This document shows, in pieces, positions 1 through 8,381 of a stretch of DNA of 37,987 bases. Position 1 is the stretch's first letter. Each line of letters starts with the position of its first letter. The position numbers and the translations under genes were made by a program. The stretch comes from Flavobacterium psychrophilum. Its GTDB lineage: Bacteria > Bacteroidota > Bacteroidia > Flavobacteriales > Flavobacteriaceae. Location of the stretch: the NCBI GenBank assembly GCA_945897545.1, contig CAMDGJ010000004.1, forward strand, positions 1 through 37,987, read 5' to 3'. The notes under the pieces are model-generated. The model searched no databases. It saw nothing but the letters and a program-made list of their open reading frames with translations, and was not told the DNA's origin.

Positions 1-30
1 CGCGCTGATCAAAACAAGAGAGGTTTTTCA

Positions 31-60
31 GTGCCCTCGCTTTGGCGGGGACTTTTTTTG
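31..60 (+). terminator. Rho-independent terminator of an upstream gene
   Basis: An imperfect GC-rich hairpin (GTGCCCTCGC, loop TTT, GGCGGGGAC) is followed directly by seven T. It ends a transcript that enters from the left of the window, so the acetyltransferase that follows probably has its own promoter. Confidence 0.6.
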
Positions 61-88
61 TTTAGTTTTGTACTTTAATTATACAAAA

Positions 89-535
89 ATGCCAACTTTG
101 AAAACCTTAGAACTCAAAACCCTCGACGAAATGTTTGCTCAAATCGAAATAATTCGTCATTTGTACCCTAGCATTTCTGACGACAAATACAAAGCCTATC
201 TAGAAGCAATGATTCCGCACAATTATACACAAATTGCGATTTTCGAAGGAGAAGTATGTGTTGGACTCAGCGGTTTATGGTATGGAATTAAACTTTGGTG
301 TGGGAAGTATTTGGAAATCGACAATTTTATTGTTCATCCCAATCACCGATTGAAAGGAATAGGGAAACTGCTTACTGATTATGTAAATCAAAAAGCAACC
401 GATTTAGACTGTACAATGATTGTTCTCGACGCGTATTCCCAAAATTTTACAGCACATCGTTTTTATTACAATCAAGGGTATAATCCTAGAGGCTTTCATT
501 TTATCAAAACATTAAACGAAGAAGGATTGACATAG
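89..535 (+). CDS. GNAT family N-acetyltransferase
   Basis: A predicted cytosolic acetyl-CoA-dependent N-acetyltransferase of 148 residues, normal for a single GNAT domain. The acetyl-CoA binding motif A is visible as an Ile-Asp-Asn-Phe-Ile-Val-His-Pro strand followed by HRLKGIGKLL, which matches the R/Q-x-x-G-x-G/A loop. The C-terminal part (NFTAHRFYYNQGY) is the usual motif B with its conserved Tyr. I start at ATG 89 (MPTLKTLEL); an in-frame TTG at 68 would add seven residues with no domain value. It stands alone between a terminator and the flippase gene, so the substrate cannot be inferred. The family is secure, the substrate unknown. Confidence 0.85.
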   Translation: MPTLKTLELKTLDEMFAQIEIIRHLYPSISDDKYKAYLEAMIPHNYTQIAIFEGEVCVGLSGLWYGIKLWCGKYLEIDNFIVHPNHRLKGIGKLLTDYVNQKATDLDCTMIVLDAYSQNFTAHRFYYNQGYNPRGFHFIKTLNEEGLT

Positions 536-631
536 CTCGAAGGGTTATAAACTATTTGGTTTGAAATAATAAAATCAGGATTAAACCAAAGAAATAGTTA
601 TTTTTGTTGCTTAAAATTTAAAAAGAAACCC

Positions 632-2095
632 TTGGGATTATATAAAAATCTTTTCAAACAAACTGCCATTTATGGACTCGCGACGGTTTTGCCTCGAATG
701 TTGAGTTTTTTATTGGTACGATTATACACAGGAATATTACCAACAGCTGAATATGGTGAAGTTTCTATTTTATTGTCTTGGATGGTTTTTTTCAACGTGA
801 TTTTATCTTATGGAATGGAAACTGGATTTTTCAGGTTTTATAATTCTGAAAATGACAAGCAAAATGTAATTGCCACAGCCACCATTTCGATATTTTGGTC
901 CACTATTTTCTTCCTTTTTGGAGCTTTAATTTCTAGAGATTCCTTAGCTTCTTATGCCAATGTCGATGCACAATACATTACTTATGCTATTTGGATTTTA
1001 GCACTTGATGCCCTTGTAATTATTCCGTTTTCGAAGCTAAGAGCTAATCAACGTCCTATGAAATACGCTCTAATCAAGATTGGAAATGTGATGGTGAATC
1101 TCGGTTTAAATATTTTCTTTTTGTTGTATCTACCTCATTTAGCTGAAGCTAATCCTAACTCAGTCCTCGATAATTTATACTTCGAAAACTTCGAAATTGG
1201 TTATATTTTTGTGGCAAATTTGTTGGCCAGTTTAGTAACATTGGTGGTGCTTTCGCCCAATTACCTTTCCCTAAATCGAAATTTTGATCCAATGCTTTGG
1301 AAAAAAATGATGAAATATGGTTTGCCAATTCTTGTTGCGGGAATTGCCTTTGCGGTCAACGAACATTTCGATAAAATACTATTGGGATATTTACTTCCGG
1401 AAAACATAGCCAAATCTGAAGTAGGCGCTTATTCTGCCTGTTACAAACTTGGATTGTTTATGGTTCTATTTGCTACAGCGTTCCGATTGGGAATCGAGCC
1501 TTTCTTTTTTAGTCATTCTAAGAATGAAAACGCAGCACAGACTTATGCAACAATCACCAAGTATTTCGTCATTTTCGGTTCGTTAATACTGCTCAGCGTC
1601 ATTGTTTTTGCCGATGTTTTAAAGTTCCTTTTACTAGATGATAAATCTTATTGGGAAGCGATGAAAGTCGTGCCGTTAATTATATTGGCGAATTTCTGTC
1701 TGGGAATTTACAACAACCTTTCCGTTTGGTACAAACTAACCGATAAAACACATATTGGCGCTTATATTTCAATCATCGGTGCGATTCTAACTTTGGTTTT
1801 AAACTATGTTTTAATACCAAAATACAGTTATTATGGCTCGGCAATCGCGACTATCGTGGCGTACGGAAGTATGATGATTATATCTTATGTATTGGGAAAT
1901 AAATATTACCCAATTCCGTATGATATGGAAAAAATAGGGGGCTATCTGGGACTGTCCATTTTGTTTTCGATTATTTCTTTTTACTTTTTTAGGGAAAATT
2001 ATTTCGTTGGAATTCCGTTATTAATAGGCTTTATGTATTTCATATTCCACAACGAGAAAAAAACAATACTAAGCATTATAAAACGAAAACCATAA
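632..2095 (+). CDS. Polysaccharide/lipid-linked oligosaccharide flippase (MATE-like, Wzx type)
   Basis: An inner-membrane protein of 487 residues with about 12-14 hydrophobic segments, the usual size for the polysaccharide biosynthesis/MVF flippase superfamily. The N-terminus (LYKNLFKQTAIYGLATVLPRML) is the amphipathic start and first helix typical of these proteins, and a charged loop carrying NEHFDKILLGYLLP lies near residue 250. Family members move undecaprenyl- or other lipid-linked sugars across the inner membrane for surface polysaccharide or O-antigen. The start is a TTG at 632; the next ATG codons would delete the first helix, so TTG is preferred. No glycosyltransferases adjoin it. 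The nucleotidyltransferase 0.8 kb downstream could feed the same sugar pathway, but that is only proximity. Confidence 0.85.
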   Translation: MGLYKNLFKQTAIYGLATVLPRMLSFLLVRLYTGILPTAEYGEVSILLSWMVFFNVILSYGMETGFFRFYNSENDKQNVIATATISIFWSTIFFLFGALISRDSLASYANVDAQYITYAIWILALDALVIIPFSKLRANQRPMKYALIKIGNVMVNLGLNIFFLLYLPHLAEANPNSVLDNLYFENFEIGYIFVANLLASLVTLVVLSPNYLSLNRNFDPMLWKKMMKYGLPILVAGIAFAVNEHFDKILLGYLLPENIAKSEVGAYSACYKLGLFMVLFATAFRLGIEPFFFSHSKNENAAQTYATITKYFVIFGSLILLSVIVFADVLKFLLLDDKSYWEAMKVVPLIILANFCLGIYNNLSVWYKLTDKTHIGAYISIIGAILTLVLNYVLIPKYSYYGSAIATIVAYGSMMIISYVLGNKYYPIPYDMEKIGGYLGLSILFSIISFYFFRENYFVGIPLLIGFMYFIFHNEKKTILSIIKRKP

Positions 2096-2105
2096 AAATT
2101 AAATA

Positions 2106-2166
2106 CGCGTACGGACAGGTCACGTACGGACAGGTAGCGTACGGACAGGTCGCGACCTGTCCGTAC
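2106..2166. repeat. Three 15-bp tandem repeats ending in a 28-bp perfect palindrome
   Basis: Three head-to-tail 15-bp units (2106-2120, 2121-2135, 2136-2150) each contain GTACGGACAGGT and differ only in the first two or three bases. The last unit continues into its own inverse complement, giving a perfect 28-bp palindrome at 2139-2166 centred on CGCG. It lies between the flippase stop and the dut start and would form a strong hairpin in RNA, though without a T-run. Confidence 0.9.
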
Positions 2167-2182
2167 AATTAAAATTAAATCA

Positions 2183-2617
2183 ATGAAAATAAACATCATC
2201 AACAAATCGCAACACGATTTGCCTAATTACGAAACTATCGCTTCGGCCGGAATGGATTTACGGGCAAGTTTAACCGAATCGATAAGATTGAAACCATTAG
2301 AAAGAACCATTGTAAAAACGGGACTTTTCATTGAATTACCCATTGGTTATGAAGCACAAGTTCGACCAAGAAGTGGCTTGGCAGCCAAAAAAGGAATCAC
2401 CGTACTCAATTCACCAGGCACCATTGATGCGGATTATCGTGGAGAAATTGGTGTGATTTTAGTAAATTTATCCAGTGAAGTTTTCGTTATAGAAAATGGC
2501 GAGCGTATAGCCCAACTGATCATCGCCAAGCACGAGAGAGCAGACTGGGTGGAAGTTCAGGAATTATCCGAAACCTCAAGAGGCGAAGGCGGTTTTGGAA
2601 GTACGGGAGTGAAGTAA
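2183..2617 (+). CDS. dut: Deoxyuridine 5'-triphosphate nucleotidohydrolase (dUTPase)
   Basis: Hydrolyses dUTP to dUMP and pyrophosphate, keeping uracil out of DNA and supplying dUMP for dTMP synthesis; a cytosolic homotrimer in this family. All five dUTPase motifs are in order in 144 residues: AGMDLRA (22-28), RPRSGLA (61-67), [11 protein letters not shown] (79-89, with the uracil-pocket Tyr and catalytic Asp), GERIAQLII (106-114) and the flexible phosphate-binding tail [10 protein letters not shown] (133-142). Length is standard. The ATG at 2183 sits 16 nt after the palindromic repeat. The identification is firm. Confidence 0.97.
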   Translation: MKINIINKSQHDLPNYETIASAGMDLRASLTESIRLKPLERTIVKTGLFIELPIGYEAQVRPRSGLAAKKGITVLNSPGTIDADYRGEIGVILVNLSSEVFVIENGERIAQLIIAKHERADWVEVQELSETSRGEGGFGSTGVK

Positions 2618-2666
2618 ATTCCTTCGAAGGCAGGAATCTTGTGAATTGAATTGATTTTGTTGATGA

Positions 2667-2746
2667 TTTTGTCATTCTGACGAAGGAAGAATCTCAACAA
2701 ACGTGAGCAACTAACACGAGATTCTTCCTTCGTCAGAATGACAAAA
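2667..2746. repeat. 29-bp perfect inverted repeat, REP-like hairpin
   Basis: Two perfectly complementary 29-nt arms (2667-2695 and 2718-2746), with core GTCATTCTGACGAAGGAAG, flank a 22-nt loop. I recognise this core as a dispersed intergenic repeat seen in many Bacteroidota genomes, from memory only. It lies in the 273-bp gap between dut and the nucleotidyltransferase gene. Confidence 0.85.
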
Positions 2747-2767
2747 GCTTAACTTAATGACATTGCA

Positions 2768-2886
2768 CGAGCGCAAGCGAACTGGTAAAGTAAACCCCCA
2801 AGGGAAATGACTAGAAAGCAAAAAAATAATTTAACTTAAATCCTACTTACCCCTAGTAGTAGTTCCCCCTTCGGGGGTTAGGGGGC
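2768..2886. repeat. Two further dispersed-repeat pieces before the nucleotidyltransferase gene
   Basis: At 2768-2790 a piece reading GAGCGCAAGCGAACTGGTAA matches a family seen again near 27277 and, inverted, near 20820 and 20960. At 2850-2886 a G/C-only hairpin (CCCCTA...TAGGGGG around CCCCC-TTC-GGGGG) ends 5 nt before the ATG of the next gene, so that gene's ribosome-binding region is formed by the repeat itself. Confidence 0.7.
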
Positions 2887-2890
2887 TGAT

Positions 2891-3901
2891 ATGAAAATAA
2901 TAGTACCAATGGCTGGACGAGGATCCAGATTAAGGCCACATACATTAACCATTCCGAAACCCTTAATTCCTATTGCTGGAAAACCAATCGTACATCGTTT
3001 GGTTGAAGATATAGCAGGAGTTTTAAATCAGGATATCGAAGAAATTGCTTTTATCATTCACGAAAGTTTTGGCAAAAAAGTAGAAGAAGATTTAATCGCC
3101 ATTGCTCAAAAGTTAGGTTCAAAAGGAACAATTTATTATCAAAACGAAGCCCTTGGAACCGGTCACGCCATTATGTGCGCCAAAGAGTCGCTGAGCGGAC
3201 CAGCGGTAATTGCGTATGCCGACACTTTAATTCGGGCCGATTTCGATTTAGATCAAAATGCTGACAGTGTGATTTGGGTAAAAAAAGTCGATCAACCGGA
3301 AGCATTTGGAGTAGTCAATTTAAACGAAGCCAATCAAATCATTGAGCTAGTTGAAAAACCAGCGGCATTTGTTTCTGATCTTGCCGTTATCGGGATTTAT
3401 TATTTTAAAGATGTAGCGGTTTTAAAAAATGAGCTGCAATATGTGTTAGACAATAACATTATTCACGGAGGTGAATATCAAATTAACGACGGAATAAAGC
3501 AAATGATGGCAAAAGGTATGGTTTTTGTACCTGGAGAAGTCGCGGAATGGATGGATTGTGGCAACAAAGATGTAACTGTTGATACCAATTCAAGAATGTT
3601 AGGATTCCTGCACAATGAAGGAGAACATTTAGTAGATTCTGACGTGAAATTAGAGAATTCAACTATAATTCCGCCTTGTTATATTGGTGAAGATGTGGTT
3701 TTGATTAACGCAACAGTGGGTCCAAATGTGTCTTTAGGAAAAGGATGTCACGTAAGTAATAGTACCATAAAAAATAGTTTGGTACAAACACATACACATA
3801 TAAAAAACGCCAATTTAGACCATGCAATGATAGGAAGTCATGCTAGTTTTGACGGTAATTTTAAAAGTATCAGTATTGGGGATTATTCAGTTTTAGAATA
3901 G
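2891..3901 (+). CDS. Sugar-phosphate nucleotidyltransferase with left-handed beta-helix tail
   Basis: A cytosolic NDP-sugar pyrophosphorylase (336 residues) that would activate a sugar 1-phosphate with an NTP. The N-terminus holds the signature G-x-G-S-R-L-x-P-x-T with the downstream Pro-Lys (PMAGRGSRLRPHTLTIPKPL). The middle shows the sugar-binding EKP and the metal-binding Asp region (IAYADTLI). The last ~90 residues carry hexapeptide-like turns (IGEDVVLINATVGPNVSLGK) of a left-handed beta-helix, as in GlmU-like and mannose/glucose-1-phosphate enzymes. The exact sugar (glucose-, mannose- or GlcNAc-1-phosphate) cannot be fixed from motifs. Start ATG 2891 is unambiguous. Confidence 0.88.
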   Translation: MKIIVPMAGRGSRLRPHTLTIPKPLIPIAGKPIVHRLVEDIAGVLNQDIEEIAFIIHESFGKKVEEDLIAIAQKLGSKGTIYYQNEALGTGHAIMCAKESLSGPAVIAYADTLIRADFDLDQNADSVIWVKKVDQPEAFGVVNLNEANQIIELVEKPAAFVSDLAVIGIYYFKDVAVLKNELQYVLDNNIIHGGEYQINDGIKQMMAKGMVFVPGEVAEWMDCGNKDVTVDTNSRMLGFLHNEGEHLVDSDVKLENSTIIPPCYIGEDVVLINATVGPNVSLGKGCHVSNSTIKNSLVQTHTHIKNANLDHAMIGSHASFDGNFKSISIGDYSVLE

Positions 3902-3951
3902 TAAAGAGGTGTTAATTCCAATTGAAAACACAAAAGAATTAAGCTTTTTTC

Positions 3952-4024
3952 TTTTAAACCATTAAGAAATTAAGGTTCATTTAGACTAAAAACTTAATTT
4001 TCTTAATTTCTTAATGGTTTAAAA
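3952..4024. repeat. 23-bp inverted repeat between nucleotidyltransferase and TPR genes
   Basis: Perfect 23-nt arms (3952-3974 and 4002-4024; core AACCATTAAGAAATTAAG) are separated by 27 nt that contain a further partial repeat. This AT-rich palindrome could act as a transcription stop for the nucleotidyltransferase gene or be another dispersed element; it has no clean T-run beyond its own arms. Confidence 0.8.
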
Positions 4025-4055
4025 AAAGCAATGGATTTTAATCCGTTGATTGTAT

Positions 4056-4063
4056 TATATTTG
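4056..4063 (+). promoter_or_regulatory. Possible -7 box for the TPR-DUF4292-EnvC operon
   Basis: TATATTTG matches the Bacteroidota -7 consensus TAnnTTTG, but it lies only 12 nt before ATG 4076, implying a very short leader, and I see no clear -33 TTG at the right spacing. Weak call. Confidence 0.3.
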
Positions 4064-4075
4064 AAAAAAGCATCA

Positions 4076-5437
4076 ATGAAAAAAACGGTTTCATTCTTTT
4101 TATTTTTAGTTTTGCTTTGCAATTCGAATCTGCTATTGGCGCAAGCCGAACCAGAATCAATTGTACCTGATGACGATAAATTTCAGGATTATTTTTATGA
4201 ATCCTTAAAGCAAAAGGGAATCGAAAATTATGATAAAGCCATTATAGAATTAGAAAATTGCTTAAGATTGAAACCTAATGATGCTGCAGTTTATTCTGAA
4301 ATGGGTAAAAATTATTTTGCATTAAAAAAATACGATCAAAGCTATTCATCTTTTGAAAAAGCCTCGCAAATTGACCCGAAAAATAAATGGTATTGGGCAG
4401 GAATGTATGAGGTGAATTACAAAACTAAGAATTATAGTCAGGCTATAATCACAGTTTCTAAATTGGTTGAGTTAGACCCAAAGTACAAAGAGGATTTAAT
4501 GGAGCTTTATATGAACACGCAACAATTTGATAAAGCGCTCGTTCTTATCAATGAGTTGAATGAAAATGTTGGGAAGTCCGATAGACGTGATGCCTATAAA
4601 ACCCAAATTTTGTCCCAGGGAAAATTTCAAAATACTGAAATAGAGAGTTTATTGGAACAAATTAGCAGGAACCCAAAAGAAGAATCAAACTATATCGCTT
4701 TGATAAACTTGTATTCAGATAAAAATGAAATTCAAAAAGCAATCGAAATCACCAAAAAGCTGGAAACAGCCATTCCAACTTCAGAATGGGCGCAAGTGGG
4801 ATTGTTCAAATATTATTTAGACAAAAATGATGGGCAAAAAGCGATTAATGCAATGAATATTGTTTTGGCTAGCTCAAAAATAGATGCTAAAATTAAACAC
4901 CGAGTCCTGAATGAATTTTTGATTTTTGTCAACAAGAATCCGCAGTATACGCTAGATTTAGAGAAAGCAATAGCGTATTTTGACAAAGATTCTGACGTAA
5001 ATGTAGCCAAGGAAATAGGGAAGTATTACCAAAATAAAAAGCAATGGGACAAAGCCATTCCATATTATGAACGAGCTTTAAAAAACAACCCTAATGAAGA
5101 TATTGAGACAAATTTGCTCCTTTTGCAATCCTATGTCGAATTGAAGCAATTTGAATTGGCAGCAAAAAAAGCGTCAACTTTGGTTGAAATTTACCCAACT
5201 CAACCGCAGTTTTATTATTTTTCTGGCCTGGCAAACAATCAAATGAAACAATTCAAAAAAGCCAAGGAAATGTTGGAAATGGGAATAGATTATGTGGTTG
5301 ACGATGCGCTTTTGGAGGTTAATTTTAATATTCAACTAGGGGAAGCACACAACGGATTGGGAGATTTGAAGAAAAAAGAACAGTATTTAGCTAAAGCAAA
5401 TCAAATAGTTAAAGATAAAAAATTAATTGTAAAATGA
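4076..5437 (+). CDS. Periplasmic/secreted tetratricopeptide repeat protein
   Basis: A 453-residue protein with a signal peptide (MKKTVSFFLFLVLLCNSNLLLAQ, cleavage near residue 23), followed almost entirely by TPR helices. Clear repeats include PNDAAVYSEMGKNYFALKKY, WDKAIPYYERALKNNPNEDI and FYYFSGLANNQMKQFKKAKEM. TPR solenoids scaffold protein complexes; no catalytic domain is visible. I start at ATG 4076 rather than 4031 because only this start gives a canonical signal peptide. Its stop overlaps the next gene by 4 nt (ATGA), so translation is probably coupled with the DUF4292 lipoprotein, and the EnvC-like gene follows in the same run. That suggests a shared cell-envelope role, possibly wall or outer-membrane maintenance, as inference. 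Confidence 0.85.
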   Translation: MKKTVSFFLFLVLLCNSNLLLAQAEPESIVPDDDKFQDYFYESLKQKGIENYDKAIIELENCLRLKPNDAAVYSEMGKNYFALKKYDQSYSSFEKASQIDPKNKWYWAGMYEVNYKTKNYSQAIITVSKLVELDPKYKEDLMELYMNTQQFDKALVLINELNENVGKSDRRDAYKTQILSQGKFQNTEIESLLEQISRNPKEESNYIALINLYSDKNEIQKAIEITKKLETAIPTSEWAQVGLFKYYLDKNDGQKAINAMNIVLASSKIDAKIKHRVLNEFLIFVNKNPQYTLDLEKAIAYFDKDSDVNVAKEIGKYYQNKKQWDKAIPYYERALKNNPNEDIETNLLLLQSYVELKQFELAAKKASTLVEIYPTQPQFYYFSGLANNQMKQFKKAKEMLEMGIDYVVDDALLEVNFNIQLGEAHNGLGDLKKKEQYLAKANQIVKDKKLIVK

Positions 5438-6231
5438 ATAAATTAGTAAAAACAGTAGTAATTCTTGCTGTGGGTTGCTTTTTAACTACGCTGACTCTCG
5501 TGTCTTGCAAATCGAAAGTAGCAGTAGTAGATGCATCTAAAAATGAAAGTCTAAAGAGCCTAAATAAAACTATAGAAAACTACTATAACAATAAAAACGA
5601 ATTCTCCACTTTATATATTAAGTCGAGTGCTCGATACGCAACCGAAAAACAAACTCAGAATGTAAGCGCTGAAATTAAAATCAAGAAAGACGAACAGATT
5701 TTGATAAGCATACGGTTTTTGGGAATTACGATGGCAAAAGCATCGATAACCCCAACCACAGTAAGTTATTACGAAAAATTGAACGGAACCTATTATGAGG
5801 GAGATTTCACTGGATTAAGCCAGTTTCTTGGAACCGACTTAGATTTTAATAAAGTACAAAACATAGTATTAGGAAGAGCAATAGACAACCTTAGAGAAGG
5901 AAAATATTCAGAAAGTTTTGCAGATCAAGTCTACAGACTTGATGAAGTTTCTGATAGTAACACAAAGAAATCATTCTATATTGACGGAAATAGTTTTTTA
6001 ATAAACAAACAGGAGATTACTCAAACTAAAGAGGAGCGGAAGATTCAGGTTATCTATTCCAATAAAAAAGAATATCCGCAAATGACCTTGCCGCTAGCTA
6101 TAAATATTGATACCTATCAAAAGAAAGGGAATGCCCAAATTGATTTAGAATACAGTACAGTAACCTTTGATGCAGAACTTTCTTTTCCTTATAGTGTTCC
6201 AAATGACTATAAAAGAATTATAATTAAGTAA
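5434..6231 (+). CDS. DUF4292 lipoprotein, LolB/LolA-like fold
   Basis: A predicted outer-membrane lipoprotein of 265 residues. The lipobox is LVSC with Cys25. The body reads like the DUF4292 family of Bacteroidota: a region with EIKIKKDEQILISIRFLGI then AKASITPTTVSYYEKLNG, which resembles the LolA/LolB half-barrel where lipid anchors are handled. No experimentally defined function is known to me. It overlaps the TPR gene by 4 nt and precedes the EnvC-type gene by 23 nt (measured to the preferred ATG), so the three are one operon. A role in lipoprotein or outer-membrane handling is plausible but inferred from fold resemblance only. Confidence 0.8.
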   Translation: MNKLVKTVVILAVGCFLTTLTLVSCKSKVAVVDASKNESLKSLNKTIENYYNNKNEFSTLYIKSSARYATEKQTQNVSAEIKIKKDEQILISIRFLGITMAKASITPTTVSYYEKLNGTYYEGDFTGLSQFLGTDLDFNKVQNIVLGRAIDNLREGKYSESFADQVYRLDEVSDSNTKKSFYIDGNSFLINKQEITQTKEERKIQVIYSNKKEYPQMTLPLAINIDTYQKKGNAQIDLEYSTVTFDAELSFPYSVPNDYKRIIIK

Positions 6232-6254
6232 ATTTGCACAAACCTATTTATACT

Positions 6255-7562
6255 ATGCCAAAATTTCTCCTAAGCCTGGTTTTAATCTTTATGACTTCAT
6301 TTATTTGGGGTCAGGAATCACAGCAAGAAAAATTAGAACAACGAAAAGCCCAAATTCAAAAAGAAATTAAGGAAAATGAAGCGATGTTGCAATCGGTAAA
6401 GAAAAAAGAGAAATCGGCGGTAAACGTTATTTTAATTCAAGGGAATAAAATAAAACTTAAGGAAAAACTAATCAACACTACTGAAAAACAAAAAAAGTTG
6501 CTGGGTAATGATATGTATATTAATCAAATGAAAATCAATAAACTCAATCGAGAATTAGTGGTACTCAAAGAGGATTATGCAATGATGATCGAAAAATCAT
6601 ACAAAAGCCGTTCTGAACAAAGTAGGGCAATGTTTATATTGTCGTCTGAGAATTTTCTGCAGGCATATAAAAGAGCCCAATATATGAAGCAGTACACCAA
6701 TTTTAGGAAAATGCAGGGCGAGGAAATAAAATCAAAATCGGATCAACTCATTGAGTATAACGAAAAACTGGATGTTCAAAAAAAGGCCAAACAAAAACTC
6801 ATTGCAGAAAACGAAAAAGAGCGATTATCATTATTAAATGAAAAGAAGATTCAGCAAAAACTTGTTGATTCTATTAAAAAAGACAAGAAAAAAATCACAG
6901 CCGAAATCAAGAAAAAGCAGCAGGAATCAAGAGCAATTGACAGACAGATTGATCGTTTGATTCGTGAAGCTATTGCAGAAGCGAATAGAAAAGCGGCATT
7001 GGAAAAAGCGATGGAAAAAGCTAGAAATGAGGCAAAAGCTGGAGATTCTAAAGAGGAAATAAAAAAACGCGCCAAAGCCATTGTTTCTGCTGCTCCAGCA
7101 GTATCTTCTGCAAAAATTGTGTTAACGCCAGAAGAAAAAATATTAGCCGATAATTTTAAAGCCAACAAAGGGAAGTTGCCTTGGCCGTTAGAAAAAGGCT
7201 TTGTTTCATTGCGTTATGGCGATCAACCGCATCCGCAGTTCAGTTCTTTGATGATTCATAATAGTGGCGTTGAAATCACTACGGATCAAGGCGCTACCGC
7301 AAGAGCGGTCTTTGCCGGCGAAGTTACCAGTGTTATTGTTTTATCTCCTGTAAATAAAGCCGTGATGATTCAGCATGGGGATTATTTTACGGTCTACCAA
7401 AATTTAAGTTCCGTTTTTGTGAACAAAGGGGATAAAGTAAGCATAAAACAAAGCTTGGGTAAAATAAGAACCAGTGGTGAAACAGGAAAAACGGTACTCA
7501 AGTTCACCATTTCACAGAATACAACTTATAATAATCCGGCGACTTGGTTGTTTAATATGTAA
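6255..7562 (+). CDS. EnvC-type murein hydrolase activator (coiled coil plus degenerate LytM/M23 domain)
   Basis: A secreted 435-residue protein: signal peptide (MPKFLLSLVLIFMTSFIWGQ), long charged coiled coil at about 21-260, then a LytM/M23-like domain from about 308 (LPWPLEKG). In active M23 enzymes zinc is bound by H-x-G-x-D and later His residues. Here the first motif reads N336-S-G-V-E340, the YxHLS position reads YQNLS and the LHF position reads LKF, so the ligands appear to be lost. That is the EnvC/NlpD pattern, where the domain activates amidases instead of cutting peptidoglycan. I start at ATG 6255 because the TTG at 6234 adds residues before a good signal peptide. It is the last gene of the TPR-DUF4292 operon and is followed by a terminator. 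Confidence 0.85.
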   Translation: MPKFLLSLVLIFMTSFIWGQESQQEKLEQRKAQIQKEIKENEAMLQSVKKKEKSAVNVILIQGNKIKLKEKLINTTEKQKKLLGNDMYINQMKINKLNRELVVLKEDYAMMIEKSYKSRSEQSRAMFILSSENFLQAYKRAQYMKQYTNFRKMQGEEIKSKSDQLIEYNEKLDVQKKAKQKLIAENEKERLSLLNEKKIQQKLVDSIKKDKKKITAEIKKKQQESRAIDRQIDRLIREAIAEANRKAALEKAMEKARNEAKAGDSKEEIKKRAKAIVSAAPAVSSAKIVLTPEEKILADNFKANKGKLPWPLEKGFVSLRYGDQPHPQFSSLMIHNSGVEITTDQGATARAVFAGEVTSVIVLSPVNKAVMIQHGDYFTVYQNLSSVFVNKGDKVSIKQSLGKIRTSGETGKTVLKFTISQNTTYNNPATWLFNM

Positions 7563-7586
7563 AATAGAGATTTTTCAAAATAAAAT

Positions 7587-7621
7587 AGCCTTGTTAATTT
7601 GAGTTTAACAAGGCTGTTTTT
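7587..7621 (+). terminator. Terminator after the EnvC-type gene, probably bidirectional
   Basis: An 11-bp perfect stem (AGCCTTGTTAA / TTAACAAGGCT) is followed by TGTTTTTG on the plus strand, and the reverse strand also has a T-rich exit. It separates the plus-strand operon from the convergent outer-membrane barrel gene. Confidence 0.75.
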
Positions 7622-7728
7622 GTATAAATTGCAGCTAGAAATAAAAACTTATTTAGTAAACTTTTTTACATAAACATCATTTGCTGCGGGGTAATTACGA
7701 ACTTTAACTTGTAGTTCAATTGCATAAA

Positions 7729-8307
7729 CTAGAAATTATATCGCAAACCTGCGCCTAATGCTAATGAATTAATTTTATTATCAGACTCTAGTTTTAATGT
7801 TTCACCACCTGCTTCAACTTCTTTAAATTTTCCAGTCGTGTAATCTATATTTATAGAAAACTTAAATCCTTTTGATATACCAAAATTTAATGAACTACCA
7901 GCGACAAAACCTGCTCCTCGGGCGGTTGCATCATCAATACCAAGACCTTTAGCTTTACCGGCAATACTAAAAGCATATTGAGGTTTAAGATCAAGAGACA
8001 TTGTTTTACCTAAACTTAAAGCATACATTGGTCCTACAGAGAAAACGCCTACCCCAAATGCTGCGCCATCAATATCTTTATAAGCAAAACCTGAAGAAGA
8101 AAGATTAAGCGTTGCTCCCCAAGATTCGCTAAAGCGATATCCAAAGTTAATTAATCCTAAATTTAAACCAGTTGAATTTAGAGCATCTGCGCCATCACCA
8201 CCTGGAAAGGCAGCGCCAATTGAAACTCCTAAATACACTTTCGACTCTTGTGCGTTTGCAATGCTAAATAGTGATAAAGCAATTACTGTTAACATAATTT
8301 TTTTCAT
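7729..8307 (-). CDS. Outer-membrane beta-barrel protein (porin-like family)
   Basis: A 192-residue protein with a signal peptide (MKKIMLTVIALSLFSIANAQ, cleaved after AQ or ANA) and alternating hydrophobic strands rich in Gly and aromatics (KVYLGVSIGAAFPGG, NLGLINFGYRF, LGAGLRYNF). It ends in Phe, the C-terminal signal recognised by the BAM machinery. The size fits an eight-stranded barrel of the OmpA/porin_fam type. It lies 74 nt downstream of the GNA1162-type gene on the same strand and may be co-transcribed with the CsgG operon as its last member, or have its own promoter in the gap. No ligand can be assigned. Confidence 0.8.
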   Translation of the reverse strand: MKKIMLTVIALSLFSIANAQESKVYLGVSIGAAFPGGDGADALNSTGLNLGLINFGYRFSESWGATLNLSSSGFAYKDIDGAAFGVGVFSVGPMYALSLGKTMSLDLKPQYAFSIAGKAKGLGIDDATARGAGFVAGSSLNFGISKGFKFSINIDYTTGKFKEVEAGGETLKLESDNKINSLALGAGLRYNF

Positions 8308-8381
8308 ATTATTATTTTATTTTTATTTTTGCCTACTCTGTTCAGTTTTCGGCCACCCTGTTTTTCATATTCTGCAAATAT

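Noticed and set aside
2106..2166. CRISPR-like array
   Set aside because: Units are contiguous 15-mers without spacers and no cas gene is present; it is a short tandem repeat with a palindrome.
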